From contig DAOWFV010000015.1 in assembly GCA_030637805.1 (NCBI GenBank), positions 1 to 25,885 on the forward strand: a DNA stretch of 25,885 nucleotides, in the 5' to 3' direction. The translations under genes and the position numbers were made by a program. This DNA is from Acidobacteriota bacterium (GTDB taxonomy: Bacteria > Acidobacteriota > Thermoanaerobaculia > Thermoanaerobaculales > Sulfomarinibacteraceae). Positions within the stretch are counted from its first letter, which is position 1. Each line of letters begins with the position of its first letter. Below, piece after piece: positions 1-7,565 of the stretch. A model generated the notes under the pieces. It saw nothing but the letters and a program-made list of their open reading frames with translations. It searched no databases and was not told the origin of the DNA.

Positions 1-768
1 CTCAGCGCGATGCAGATCCCGGATCACCGCCAGCCGCGCCGCCACCACATCCTCGGGGAAGGGCCAGCCCTGCCGCGCCCGCACCGCGAGCACGGGGCAG
101 GGAATCGCCGCCAGGAAGGCCAGCACCTGGTCCTCGGTGAGGCGCAGACGCGAGGGGGTCTTGAGCCGGGGATCGAAGGTGAAGCGCAGGCCCCCGGCCT
201 CGGCGACGGTGCCCCGTTCGACCAGCAGTCGCGCTGCCTCGACGTCCAGCTCGGAGTCGCGGGCGCGTGCCTTGACCGCACTCTCGAGATCCGCGAAGAC
301 CCGCTGGGGGACAGCCGCCAGACACCGTTCCTTCTCGAGGGCCGCGGCAAATCGCTCCGCCGTCTCAGCCGGGGGCGACGAAAGCGGTCCCGCTCCTTCG
401 AGAAAAACGATGCGCTCGATACGGTCGGGGAAGATCGCCGGCATCAGAGAGGCGATTCCGGCCCCCATTGAGTGACCAAGGATGGCGAAGCGTTTCCAGC
501 CCAACGCATCGGCAGCACCCGCAACCTCTGGCAACCAGTCGACGAAGTGAAAGCCCGTTCCCGCGGGATGGTGATCGGATCGACCGTGACCCGCCAGATC
601 GATGGCGACCACGTGCAACCCCGGCAGCAGCGGGGCGAGACGGTCGAAGCTGGCCGCATTGTCGAGCCAGCCGTGAAGGGCGAGCACCGCCGTCCCGTCA
701 TCGGGCCCCCACTCGCGGGCGGCAAGCCGCAGGTGCGGCAGCTCGAGGAAACGCTCGCGGGCCGTCAT
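1..768 (-). CDS. alpha/beta hydrolase (3' end cut by window edge)
   Basis: The frame opens with ATG at 768 and stays open to base 1, giving at least 256 residues without a stop, so the C-terminus lies outside the window. It reads as an alpha/beta-hydrolase fold: the oxyanion-region motif HGWLDNAASF is at about residues 32-41, the strand and turn AIDLAGHGRSD at 55-65, and the nucleophile elbow GHSMGA at 98-103 with Ser100 as the likely catalytic serine. The catalytic histidine would fall beyond the edge. There is no signal peptide, so it is probably cytoplasmic. The substrate cannot be told from sequence; hydrolases of this type include esterases and C-C bond hydrolases. Its ATG overlaps the stop of the upstream GST-like gene as ATGA (765-768), so the two are probably translated together. 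Confidence 0.88.
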   Translation of the reverse strand, partial: MTARERFLELPHLRLAAREWGPDDGTAVLALHGWLDNAASFDRLAPLLPGLHVVAIDLAGHGRSDHHPAGTGFHFVDWLPEVAGAADALGWKRFAILGHSMGAGIASLMPAIFPDRIERIVFLEGAGPLSSPPAETAERFAAALEKERCLAAVPQRVFADLESAVKARARDSELDVEAARLLVERGTVAEAGGLRFTFDPRLKTPSRLRLTEDQVLAFLAAIPCPVLAVRARQGWPFPEDVVAARLAVIRDLHRAE

Positions 769-1517
769 CGATGGTCGCGGTACATCCGCTGGGCGAAGGC
801 GCCGGCGGGGGAGGTGCGAAACTCCTCGATCAGCGCCAGAAGCTCGGGGGAGAGATCGGTCAGGGACGGCAGCGGAGCTCCGTAGTCCCGGGGCAGGACC
901 ACCGGCGCGGCCAGGGCGGCGAAGGTCAGATCGGCGGCTGTGAAACTCTCTCCGACGAGGAATGGACGGCCATCGGCCAGCCGCTCGCCGACGGTGGCGA
1001 AGACCTCACGCACCCGTTCGAGGGATCGCTCCGCGGAGGCGGAATTGATTCGCATTCCGCGGCGCATCAACCAGCACACCGGGAGGCGCATAACCGAAAA
1101 GGAGGATCGTTCCCAACCCTCCACCCCGTGCAGCATGGAATCGAGGAACAGCCGCTTCTCACGCAGCAGATGGTGGTAGGCGACGCGACGGGTGTGGGGT
1201 CCGAGCCTGGTGTCGAAGAGCTCCTCGAGTTCCTCGACCTCCTCCCTCAACGCCGCCTCCTCAGGGTAGGGCCGCCATCCGTCCGCGTGCTGCGAATCCA
1301 GGAACTGGAGAATCTCCGTCGAGTCCGGCAGCACGCCGCGATCCGTGACCAGCACCGGCACCGTCCGCCCGCCGCCCGCGCCGCGGCTCGATCGCCAATG
1401 GAAGACCGGCGGGTGACTCTCCTCGCGGTACGGCACACCGAGGCGGTCCAGCGCCCACCGTGCCTTCTCGCAGTAGTGGCTGGGAGGGATGGTAATCAGG
1501 CGGTAGGTTGTTTCCAT
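765..1517 (-). CDS. glutathione S-transferase-like protein
   Basis: A 250-residue protein with the two-domain GST layout. The N-terminal thioredoxin-like half has SHYCEKARW at residues 13-21 (the active-site region of GST_N-type proteins, with Ser/Tyr/Cys candidates), the cis-proline motif TVPVL at 52-56, and DSTEIL at 65-70, the usual glutathione gamma-glutamyl contact. The all-helical C-terminal half carries FLVGESFTAADLTFAAL, the conserved N-capping box region of the GST_C fold. It is probably cytoplasmic and acts in glutathione or related thiol chemistry; the substrate is unknown. The ATG at 1517 has no well-placed Shine-Dalgarno sequence. Instead a -35/-10 pair ends six bases before it, so the mRNA may be leaderless. 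It is coupled to the downstream hydrolase by an ATGA overlap. Confidence 0.85.
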   Translation of the reverse strand: METTYRLITIPPSHYCEKARWALDRLGVPYREESHPPVFHWRSSRGAGGGRTVPVLVTDRGVLPDSTEILQFLDSQHADGWRPYPEEAALREEVEELEELFDTRLGPHTRRVAYHHLLREKRLFLDSMLHGVEGWERSSFSVMRLPVCWLMRRGMRINSASAERSLERVREVFATVGERLADGRPFLVGESFTAADLTFAALAAPVVLPRDYGAPLPSLTDLSPELLALIEEFRTSPAGAFAQRMYRDHR

Positions 1518-1523
1518 GAGTGC

Positions 1524-1552
1524 AGGCTACTCCGACAGGTCAGAATTCTCAA
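1524..1552 (-). promoter_or_regulatory. predicted promoter of the GST-hydrolase operon
   Basis: On the minus strand TTGAGA (1552-1547) is followed by a 17-base spacer and TAGCCT (1529-1524). The -10 ends six bases before the ATG at 1517, so transcription would begin at or next to the start codon. The -35 lies inside the AATTCTC heptamer repeat. This is inferred from consensus only. Confidence 0.45.
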
Positions 1553-1569
1553 TTCTCAATTCTTAATTA
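1543..1569. repeat. AATTCTC heptamer repeat
   Basis: Three to four consecutive seven-base units related to AATTCTC, the last ones drifting to TTCTTAATTAA. The same heptamer family reappears on both sides of the gap at 25362-25471. It is AT-rich against a GC-rich background and shows no coding character. Confidence 0.7.
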
Positions 1570-1720
1570 AGGTCACAGGTCACAGGTCGCAGGTCGCACA
1601 TCATCGCAGGTCACAGGTCGCAGGTCGCACATCATCACAGGTCACAGGTCGCAGGTCGCACATCGCAGGTCTCAAGGCGCAGGTCTCAGGGAGCACATCG
1701 TACATCGCAAGTCGCAGCAG
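1569..1720. repeat. AGGTCRC heptamer array
   Basis: About twenty degenerate seven-base units: AGGTCAC, AGGTCGC, ACATCGC and AGGTCTC variants. A higher-order block (AGGTCAC-AGGTCGC-AGGTCGC-ACATCAT plus three bases) recurs about three times between 1569 and 1665. The period of seven is not codon-compatible, so this is not a protein repeat. The array is partly complementary to the second array at 1782-1875. Confidence 0.8.
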
Positions 1721-1781
1721 AATCTTCGGCTGGACTCCTGGATGTCAAGCCTTTTCTGCAACTCTCCTGAATTTTTCAATA

Positions 1782-1875
1782 AGACCTGAGACATGAAGCC
1801 TGTGCAGCCTGAGACCTGTAGCCTGTGAAACCTGAGACCTGAGACCTGATGCCTGAAGCCTGAGACCTGATGCCT
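1782..1875. repeat. GACCTGA/GCCTGA heptamer array, inverted to the previous one
   Basis: About thirteen seven-base units of the type GACCTGA, AGCCTGT and TGCCTGA. CCTGAGACCT here (for example near 1808-1817) is the reverse complement of AGGTCTCAGG at 1681-1690, so the two arrays face each other across about 60 bases of unique sequence. The array ends directly at the T-tract of the ftsZ terminator. Confidence 0.75.
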
Positions 1876-1916
1876 AAAAAAACCCCCTCCCGCCGGGAGG
1901 TGGATGGCGGGAGGGG
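1876..1916 (-). terminator. rho-independent terminator of the dcw operon
   Basis: On the minus strand a perfect 11-bp stem, CCCCTCCCGCC (1916-1906) with GGCGGGAGGGG (1894-1884), closes an 11-base loop. After one G comes a run of seven T (1882-1876). It lies about 50 bases past the ftsZ stop. The plus strand lacks a T-run after the stem, so it acts on the minus strand only. Confidence 0.88.
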
Positions 1917-1966
1917 AAAATGGCGGCCCGGGCCCCTGCTCGGCCGCCGTCAATCTTGAAACTGCT

Positions 1967-3187
1967 TCAGTCCATCTGCTTGCGCAGGATGGCCGGGATC
2001 TCGTAGTCGTCGGTCTGGTTGATGCCGTACTCCGAGTTCGGCCCACCGGGAACCAGGAAACGGCTGGCGCGGGCGGGTGTCGTCTCCTCGAACGGGCTTT
2101 CCGCCGGTCGGACCTCGCTTGCCGGCAGCTGCACGCCGTCCGGAGCGCGCTGGAATCCGGTGGCGATCACCGTCACCTGGAGCCCGTCATCGATCTCAGG
2201 GTCGACCACGGCGCCGAAGAGGATCTGCGCGTCGACGTCAGCCCCCTCGGTGATGATCTCGGCCGCTTCGTTGATCTCGTTCAGGGTCACGTCCTCGCCC
2301 CCGGTAATGTTGATGAGCAGACCGCGGGCGCCCTCGATGGAGGTCTCCTCGAGCAGAGGCGAGGCGATGGCCTCCTGCGCAGCCTCCACCGCCCGGTGCT
2401 CACCCGAAGCCGCGCCGACGCCCATGATCGCGTGTCCCATGCCCTTCATCACCGTGCGCACGTCGGCGAAATCGCGGTTGATGAGTCCCGGCACGGTGAT
2501 GATGTCCGCGATCCCCTGCACCGCTTGTCGCAGCACGTCGTCGGCGATGCTCATGGCTTCGGTGAAATTGGTGTTGCGCTCGACGAATTTGAGGAGGCGG
2601 TCATTGGGGATCGTGATCAGCGTGTCGACGTGCTCGCCGAGCTGCCCAATTCCTTCCTCGGCCACCTTGCGCCGGCGCGAGCCTTCGAACGAGAAAGGCT
2701 TGGTGACCACCGCCACCGTGAGTGCGCCAACATCCTGGGCCATCTGGGCGATAATCGGTGTGGCCCCGGTGCCGGTGCCGCCTCCCATCCCGCAGGTGAT
2801 GAACACCATGTCGGCGCCGTCCAGCAGATCGAAGATCTTCTTGTCGGCCTCCAGGGCCGCGTTACGGCCCACCTCGGGGTTGGCCCCGGCGCCGAGACCT
2901 CGGGTGAGCTCCATCCCGAGCTGGAGCTTCACCGGGGCGCGGCAGTTCGCCAGGGCCTGGGCGTCGGTGTTGCTGGCGATGAACTCGACGCCGCAGAGAC
3001 TGGCCTCGATCATCCGGTTGACTGAGTTGCAGCCGCCGCCGCCGACCCCGATCACCTTGATGCGCGCCGGCGCCGGCGTCTCGTCGAGAAGGATCGCCAG
3101 CTCCGGTCCGGCGAAGTGTACGACGTTTGGCTCCTCGCCCCCCTCCGGGGCCACCTCGCCCACAGCTCCATCGTCAAACTCGATCAT
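1967..3187 (-). CDS. ftsZ: cell division protein FtsZ
   Basis: Tubulin-like GTPase that polymerises into the Z ring. The ATG at 3187 is chosen because GGGAGGTG sits five bases upstream; an in-frame ATG at 3205 lacks such a site. The product has 406 residues. Visible motifs are GVGGGGCNSVNRM at 47-59, the tubulin signature GGGTGTG at 135-141, the T7 catalytic loop NRDFAD at 237-242, and the C-terminal peptide DYEIPAILRKQMD, which in this family binds FtsA and other tethers. The conserved core begins only near residue 43, so the N-terminal tail is longer than usual and acidic. The start lies inside the end of ftsA (14-base overlap), suggesting coupled translation. It is the last gene of the operon and is followed by an intrinsic terminator. 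Confidence 0.98.
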   Translation of the reverse strand: MIEFDDGAVGEVAPEGGEEPNVVHFAGPELAILLDETPAPARIKVIGVGGGGCNSVNRMIEASLCGVEFIASNTDAQALANCRAPVKLQLGMELTRGLGAGANPEVGRNAALEADKKIFDLLDGADMVFITCGMGGGTGTGATPIIAQMAQDVGALTVAVVTKPFSFEGSRRRKVAEEGIGQLGEHVDTLITIPNDRLLKFVERNTNFTEAMSIADDVLRQAVQGIADIITVPGLINRDFADVRTVMKGMGHAIMGVGAASGEHRAVEAAQEAIASPLLEETSIEGARGLLINITGGEDVTLNEINEAAEIITEGADVDAQILFGAVVDPEIDDGLQVTVIATGFQRAPDGVQLPASEVRPAESPFEETTPARASRFLVPGGPNSEYGINQTDDYEIPAILRKQMD

Positions 3188-4421
3188 AGCCACCTCCCAT
3201 CTCAAAAAAATCTCCGAGGGCGTTTCGGAGCCATGCCATGATGCTGCTCCGATTTTCTCTCGACGTCAACACCTGATTTCGCTGATTGTACTGCATACGG
3301 ATCAGACCGCAGGCGACGGACCACTCCGGTCCGCTGACCGGCTCCACAAGCCCGGCGAGCTCGCGCGGCGAACCGATTCGCACTCGATGTCCGAAGATAC
3401 GCTCGGCTGTTTCCTCGAGCCCCTCGAGCGAGGCGCCTCCACCGGTGAGGACCACACCGGCACGCGGCACGCGGTCCAGGCCCTGGCGCACCAACACCCG
3501 ATGGACCCCGATGAAGAGGTCGCGGGCGCGCTCGTGAAGGATCTCTGCGGCGAAGACCGCTGAGTGGACCTGATTACCGTCGCCGCCCAGGGCCGGCACG
3601 TCGACCGCCGAGCGATCGAGGCCCTCGCGGTCCGGGGAGGCCCCGACCTGGCGCTTGGTACGCTCGGCGGCGGCGGTCGTCGTCTTGAGCACCGCCGCGA
3701 GATCGGCCGTGAAGTGCCGCCCGCCCACCGGAACCGCGCCGCTCGAGACCACCACGCCCTCACCGAAGAGCACCCACTCGGTCGTGGCGTAGCCAATGTC
3801 GAGAAGCAGACAACCGAGCTCGCGCTCGTCCGTCGTCAGCACCGCCTCTGCCGCAGCGAGGGGCTCGAAGACCAGCTGGCGGACCACAACCGCCGCACGG
3901 TTCACCGCCTGCTCGACAGTCTCAGCATGGGTTCGATTGGTGTAGATCACGTAGGCAGAGGCATCGAGGCGTGTGCCCGGCATCCCCACCGGGTAGTCCA
4001 TTCCCGGCTGGCCATCGAGGGCGTAACCGCAGGAGATGATGTCGAGCACGCGGAAGTCTTCGGGTATGGAAACCTGCGCGCAGGCGGTCAACGCGCGCTG
4101 AAGATCTTCTTGGATAACTGTGTGATCGCGCCCGGTGACCGGCACGGAGGCAGTCGACGGGTTGCCCTGGATCGGAGTGCCGCCGATGCCCACCACCGCG
4201 GTCTCCACCGGCGTCGACGCCATCGCCTCGGCCTCCTCGGCCGCGACGTGCACTGCCTCCGAGATCTCGTCGAGGTTTGCGATGACTCCCCTGCGCGCGC
4301 CGTCGTGACGGGACTGTCCACAGCCACGCACCACCAGACGGTTTTCCTCCATCTCGCCCACCACCACCGAGACGCCCGAGGAGCCGAGGTCGATCCCGAC
4401 CAGGGGGCCAGTCTCGCTCAC
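3174..4421 (-). CDS. ftsA: cell division protein FtsA
   Basis: Actin-like ATPase that tethers FtsZ to the inner membrane. The chosen start is GTG at 4421, overlapping the ftsQ stop as GTGA with GGGGGTGG just upstream; it gives 415 residues, normal for the family. A start at 4454 would add 11 residues with no support. It has the phosphate-1 motif VGIDLGSSGVSVVVG at 8-22, the phosphate-2 region LLLDIGYATTEW, and the adenosine motif VVLTGGGASLEGL. The last about 20 residues (beginning IMAWLRNALGDFFEM) form an amphipathic helix expected to be the membrane-targeting sequence. The 3' end contains the ftsZ ribosome-binding site. Confidence 0.96.
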   Translation of the reverse strand: MSETGPLVGIDLGSSGVSVVVGEMEENRLVVRGCGQSRHDGARRGVIANLDEISEAVHVAAEEAEAMASTPVETAVVGIGGTPIQGNPSTASVPVTGRDHTVIQEDLQRALTACAQVSIPEDFRVLDIISCGYALDGQPGMDYPVGMPGTRLDASAYVIYTNRTHAETVEQAVNRAAVVVRQLVFEPLAAAEAVLTTDERELGCLLLDIGYATTEWVLFGEGVVVSSGAVPVGGRHFTADLAAVLKTTTAAAERTKRQVGASPDREGLDRSAVDVPALGGDGNQVHSAVFAAEILHERARDLFIGVHRVLVRQGLDRVPRAGVVLTGGGASLEGLEETAERIFGHRVRIGSPRELAGLVEPVSGPEWSVACGLIRMQYNQRNQVLTSRENRSSIMAWLRNALGDFFEMGGGYDRV

Positions 4422-5131
4422 CGTCCACCCCCGAGCACCATCCGGTCCTGCCACCGCACATCAGCCCATGCATCGGCCATCGATCCTTCCGCCACACGAG
4501 CGCTCCAGACCCGCTCCGCGCCGGTGCCCTCGGGCCGCACGTGGACGATCATCGCCTCACCGCTGTCCTCGGGGACCAGGGCGACACGGTAATCCGCCGG
4601 AGTAACCCGGCGGACCTCGAGGACTTGCCCACGGGTAGCGTCCTCCAGACGCCAAGCCGCCTCGAGCCCGCGCAACCGATCGGCGCCGCCACCGTCAAAG
4701 CCGCGGAGCACCGGCGGAAGCGGGACCTCGACCATGCCCGCCAGACTGCCGTCGGGACCCAGGCCGTGCCAACCCCGGCCTACCTGCACACTGCCGCGGG
4801 TGATGGCCGCCTCGGCGCGGATGAAAACCGTCCCCGGCAGCTGCAGCTCGACCGCAACCTCTCCCACCCCCGGCCAGACCTCGACCCGGTCGCGGATGGC
4901 TTCAAGGTCGAGCCCCAGCGCCGGCTGACCCACCAGCTCGTGCAGTGAGCGTACGGCTGTGGGCGGCAGCTGCGGACAACCGTCCACGCGCACCTCCCCT
5001 ACCCGCCATTGCGGAAGCGCCAGCAGCATCACCGGCACCACCGTCAGCAGTGCCAACCGGCGGCGCGGCCGGCGGCGGGGCCCGCGCGGACGCAGCCGGT
5101 CGGGGAGGAAGCGTGGTCCGCCCGCGGTCAT
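4418..5131 (-). CDS. ftsQ: cell division protein FtsQ
   Basis: Bitopic inner-membrane divisome protein of 237 residues. A strongly basic arginine-rich cytoplasmic tail (residues 8-25) precedes one membrane span (about 26-40). A POTRA-type domain follows (about 41-110: WRVGEVRVDGCPQLPP, then NLDLEA-like ALGLDLEAIRDRVEVWPGVGEVAVE), and then the periplasmic FtsQ beta domain. The ATG at 5131 overlaps the murC stop as ATGA and has GGAGG seven bases upstream, so it is preferred to the TTG at 5149. Sequence conservation is low, as usual for FtsQ; position between murC and ftsA is strong supporting evidence. murB and ddl, which often lie between murC and ftsQ, are missing here. Confidence 0.92.
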   Translation of the reverse strand: MTAGGPRFLPDRLRPRGPRRRPRRRLALLTVVPVMLLALPQWRVGEVRVDGCPQLPPTAVRSLHELVGQPALGLDLEAIRDRVEVWPGVGEVAVELQLPGTVFIRAEAAITRGSVQVGRGWHGLGPDGSLAGMVEVPLPPVLRGFDGGGADRLRGLEAAWRLEDATRGQVLEVRRVTPADYRVALVPEDSGEAMIVHVRPEGTGAERVWSARVAEGSMADAWADVRWQDRMVLGGGR

Positions 5132-6492
5132 GACCCACCCTCCAACCAAGCCCCCGCCAGGAGATCCACATCGCCGGCCCCCAGGGTTAGCAGCACGTCT
5201 CCCGGACGGAGGACCTCCTCGAGGAGGCCCAGGGCTTCCTCAGGAGGCGGGCCGGCGAGGACATGGGGATGTCCCAGCCGTCGTGCCTCATCCACCAACA
5301 GCTGCGAGCTTACGCCTTCGATGGGCTCCTCCCGAGCGGGGTAGATCGGGAGAACGACCGCGATCTCCGCACCCAGGAGCGCCTCCGCGAATTCGTCCGC
5401 GAAGTCGCGGGTACGGCTGAAGAGGTGCGGCTGGAAGACCACTGCCACCCTCCGCCCGGGCATCGCCTGCCGAGTCGCCTCGAGAACCGCCCGCAGCTCG
5501 GTGGGGTGGTGGGCGTAGTCATCCACCACCGTCACGCCATCCCGCTCGCCGAGGACCTCGAAGCGGCGGGCCACCCCCGTGAAGCTCGCACAGCCCTCGG
5601 CGAGGGCGTCGAAGTCGAGATCCAGCTCGAGGCCAACCGCTATTGCGGCCAACGCGTTGAGCGCATTGAAGGCTCCGGGCAAGGGGAGAAAAACTCTACC
5701 CAGCTCCCCGTCGCCGCCTTGCACGACGAAGTGAGTGCCGACGGCATCCATGGCTTCGATCCGCATCCGCAGCTCCGCCTCTGACGAGGCGCCGTAGCCC
5801 ACCACCGTTCGTCGCAAGGCGCCGCGCAGGCCCCAGGCGCCGGGGTCGTCCGCGCACAGCACCACCGAGCCGAAGACCGAGGTCCGGTTGGCAAAGGTGG
5901 CGAAGGCCGCAGCCAGGTCTTCCTGATCGCCGTAGCAGTCGAGGTGCTCGGGCTCGAGATTGGTGATCACCGTCAGATGGGGCGCAAGCTCGAGGAATGA
6001 ACGGTCGTACTCGTCCGCCTCGCAGACCAGGAGAGAGCTCTCGCCCACGCGGGCGTGGGCGCCGAGGAAGTGGGCCCGACCACCGACGATCACCGTCGGG
6101 TCGGCGCCGGCGTGGGTGAGGAGATGACCGACAAGCGCCGTTGTGGTGGTCTTGCCATGGGTGCCCGCGACGGCTACGCCTCGGCGTAGACGCATGAGCT
6201 CGGCGAGCATCTCCGCCCGGCGAATCACCGGCAGTCCGCCGGCGCGTGCCGCCTGAAGCTCCGGGTCATCCGCGGGTACAGCGGCCGACACCACCAACCC
6301 ATCCACCCCCTCCAGGTGCGCCGGATCGTGTCCGATATGGACTACCGCCCCGCTCTCCACCAGACGTCGGGTGCGCTCGCTGTCGACCAGGTCGCAACCG
6401 CTCACCGTCAAGCCCTCGGCGAGGAGGATCTCGGCGATGCCACACATGCCGACTCCGCCGACACCCATCAGGTGGAGGTGGCGCACGCTCAT
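5128..6492 (-). CDS. murC: UDP-N-acetylmuramate--L-alanine ligase MurC
   Basis: Cytoplasmic ATP-dependent ligase adding the first amino acid, L-Ala, to UDP-MurNAc. It has 454 residues, the usual length. The N-terminal Rossmann-like motif is HLMGVGGVGMCGIAEIL at about 7-23, the ATP loop GTHGKTTTT at 110-118, the central motif EADEYDRSF, the metal/ATP motif TNLEPEHLDCYGD, and the C-terminal motif DDYAHHPTEL followed by FQPHLFSRTRDF, which is typical of MurC rather than MurD, E or F. The ATG at 6492 overlaps the murG stop as ATGA and is preceded by GGGAGG. The open frame continues upstream inside murG but has no family similarity there. Confidence 0.97.
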   Translation of the reverse strand: MSVRHLHLMGVGGVGMCGIAEILLAEGLTVSGCDLVDSERTRRLVESGAVVHIGHDPAHLEGVDGLVVSAAVPADDPELQAARAGGLPVIRRAEMLAELMRLRRGVAVAGTHGKTTTTALVGHLLTHAGADPTVIVGGRAHFLGAHARVGESSLLVCEADEYDRSFLELAPHLTVITNLEPEHLDCYGDQEDLAAAFATFANRTSVFGSVVLCADDPGAWGLRGALRRTVVGYGASSEAELRMRIEAMDAVGTHFVVQGGDGELGRVFLPLPGAFNALNALAAIAVGLELDLDFDALAEGCASFTGVARRFEVLGERDGVTVVDDYAHHPTELRAVLEATRQAMPGRRVAVVFQPHLFSRTRDFADEFAEALLGAEIAVVLPIYPAREEPIEGVSSQLLVDEARRLGHPHVLAGPPPEEALGLLEEVLRPGDVLLTLGAGDVDLLAGAWLEGGS

Positions 6493-7565
6493 GCGCCGCC
6501 TCCCACTGCGAGAACCCGTTCGGCGATCCGCGCGGCGGCCCCGGGCAGGGCCATCGTCCGCGCCCGAGCCCCCATGGTGCGCAGTATTTCCCGATCGCGC
6601 AGCAGCCGGTCGAGGACCTCTGCCACTCGCTTCGCTGACGCTTCCTCCTCGGTGAGAACCAGGGCGCCGCCCGCCCGTTCCAGGGACCTCGCGTTGTACT
6701 CCTGGTGGTTGCCCGCAGCGGCGGCGAAGGGCACGAGCAGGGCGCCGCGGCCCGCAGCCGCGAGCTCGGAGATGGTGAGGGCCCCGGAGCGCGCCACCAC
6801 CAGGTCGGCCTCGGCCAGGGCCTTCCACGGCTGCGCGAGGAAAGCCGTCACCGTCGCTTCGAGCTTGAGGTCCTGATAGCTGGTGCGCACAACCTCCGCC
6901 CAGCGGACGCCAGCCTGGTGACGGATCTCGACGTCCAAACCGGCCTCACGCATGGCTGCCAACGCCCTCGGAAGGGTGCGGTTGAGGAACAGGGAACCCT
7001 GGCTGCCCCCGAGGATCAGCAGCCTCGGGGGGTCGTGAGGTGCGACGTCAGGGACCTCGAAGAAGTCCGCGCGCACCGGGTTGCCGGTCCACTCCGCGGG
7101 CATCGACGGGAAGGCGCCGACCGCGTCCTCGAATCCGCAGCAGATCAAGTCGGCGAAGGGGGCCAGGAAGCGATTGGTCCATCCTGGAATCGAGTTCTGT
7201 TCCTGGAGAACCGACGGGATCCCGAGCAGCCCCGCCGCTCCCAGGCCCGCGGCCGAGGCATAGCCTCCCACCCCCACCACCGCCGTCGGCCCGAGGCGAA
7301 GCACCGCGCGGAGCGCAGTGATCACGGCCCGGGGCAGGAGCGCCACGGCACGCGCGGCGGCCGCCGGGTTGCGGGCATGGATGCCCTCGAGATCCACCAG
7401 GGTGATCGGCAGACCACGTTCGGGCACCAGCTCGGCCTCGAGCCCCCGCCGCGCCCCCAGCCAGTGAACCTCGACTTCGAGGCTCCGCAGCTCGCGCGCG
7501 ACCGCCAGCCCCGGAAAGACGTGGCCGCCCGTACCGCCACCGGCAATCACTACCCGCCGGCTCAC
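6489..7565 (-). CDS. murG: UDP-GlcNAc:lipid I N-acetylglucosaminyltransferase MurG
   Basis: GT28-family glycosyltransferase that converts lipid I to lipid II at the inner face of the cytoplasmic membrane. It has 358 residues, with the donor/acceptor glycine loop GGGTGGHVFPGLAVA at 9-23, the QEQNSIPGWTNRFLA motif, the second glycine loop LILGGSQGSLFLN, and the UDP-GlcNAc-binding segment ARSGALTISELAAAGRGALL followed by VPFAAAAGNHQEYNA. The start is GTG at 7565, overlapping the ftsW stop as GTGA with GGGAGGTGG upstream. Longer in-frame readings into ftsW lack any MurG character. Confidence 0.97.
   Translation of the reverse strand: MSRRVVIAGGGTGGHVFPGLAVARELRSLEVEVHWLGARRGLEAELVPERGLPITLVDLEGIHARNPAAAARAVALLPRAVITALRAVLRLGPTAVVGVGGYASAAGLGAAGLLGIPSVLQEQNSIPGWTNRFLAPFADLICCGFEDAVGAFPSMPAEWTGNPVRADFFEVPDVAPHDPPRLLILGGSQGSLFLNRTLPRALAAMREAGLDVEIRHQAGVRWAEVVRTSYQDLKLEATVTAFLAQPWKALAEADLVVARSGALTISELAAAGRGALLVPFAAAAGNHQEYNARSLERAGGALVLTEEEASAKRVAEVLDRLLRDREILRTMGARARTMALPGAAARIAERVLAVGGGA

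Noticed and set aside
1569..1720. A CRISPR-like array.
   Set aside because: The units are only seven bases long, degenerate, and without unique spacers; there are no cas genes nearby.
468..1796. A 442-codon open frame on the plus strand across the GST-like and hydrolase genes.
   Set aside because: It lies antisense to two genes with clear family motifs, has low-complexity Arg/Gly/Gln-rich composition, and runs into the heptamer arrays. Long antisense frames are expected in GC-rich DNA.
2019..3563. Long plus-strand open frames opposite ftsZ and ftsA.
   Set aside because: They are mirror frames of strongly conserved genes, rich in Ser/Pro/Ala/Arg, with no recognisable domain or ribosome-binding site.
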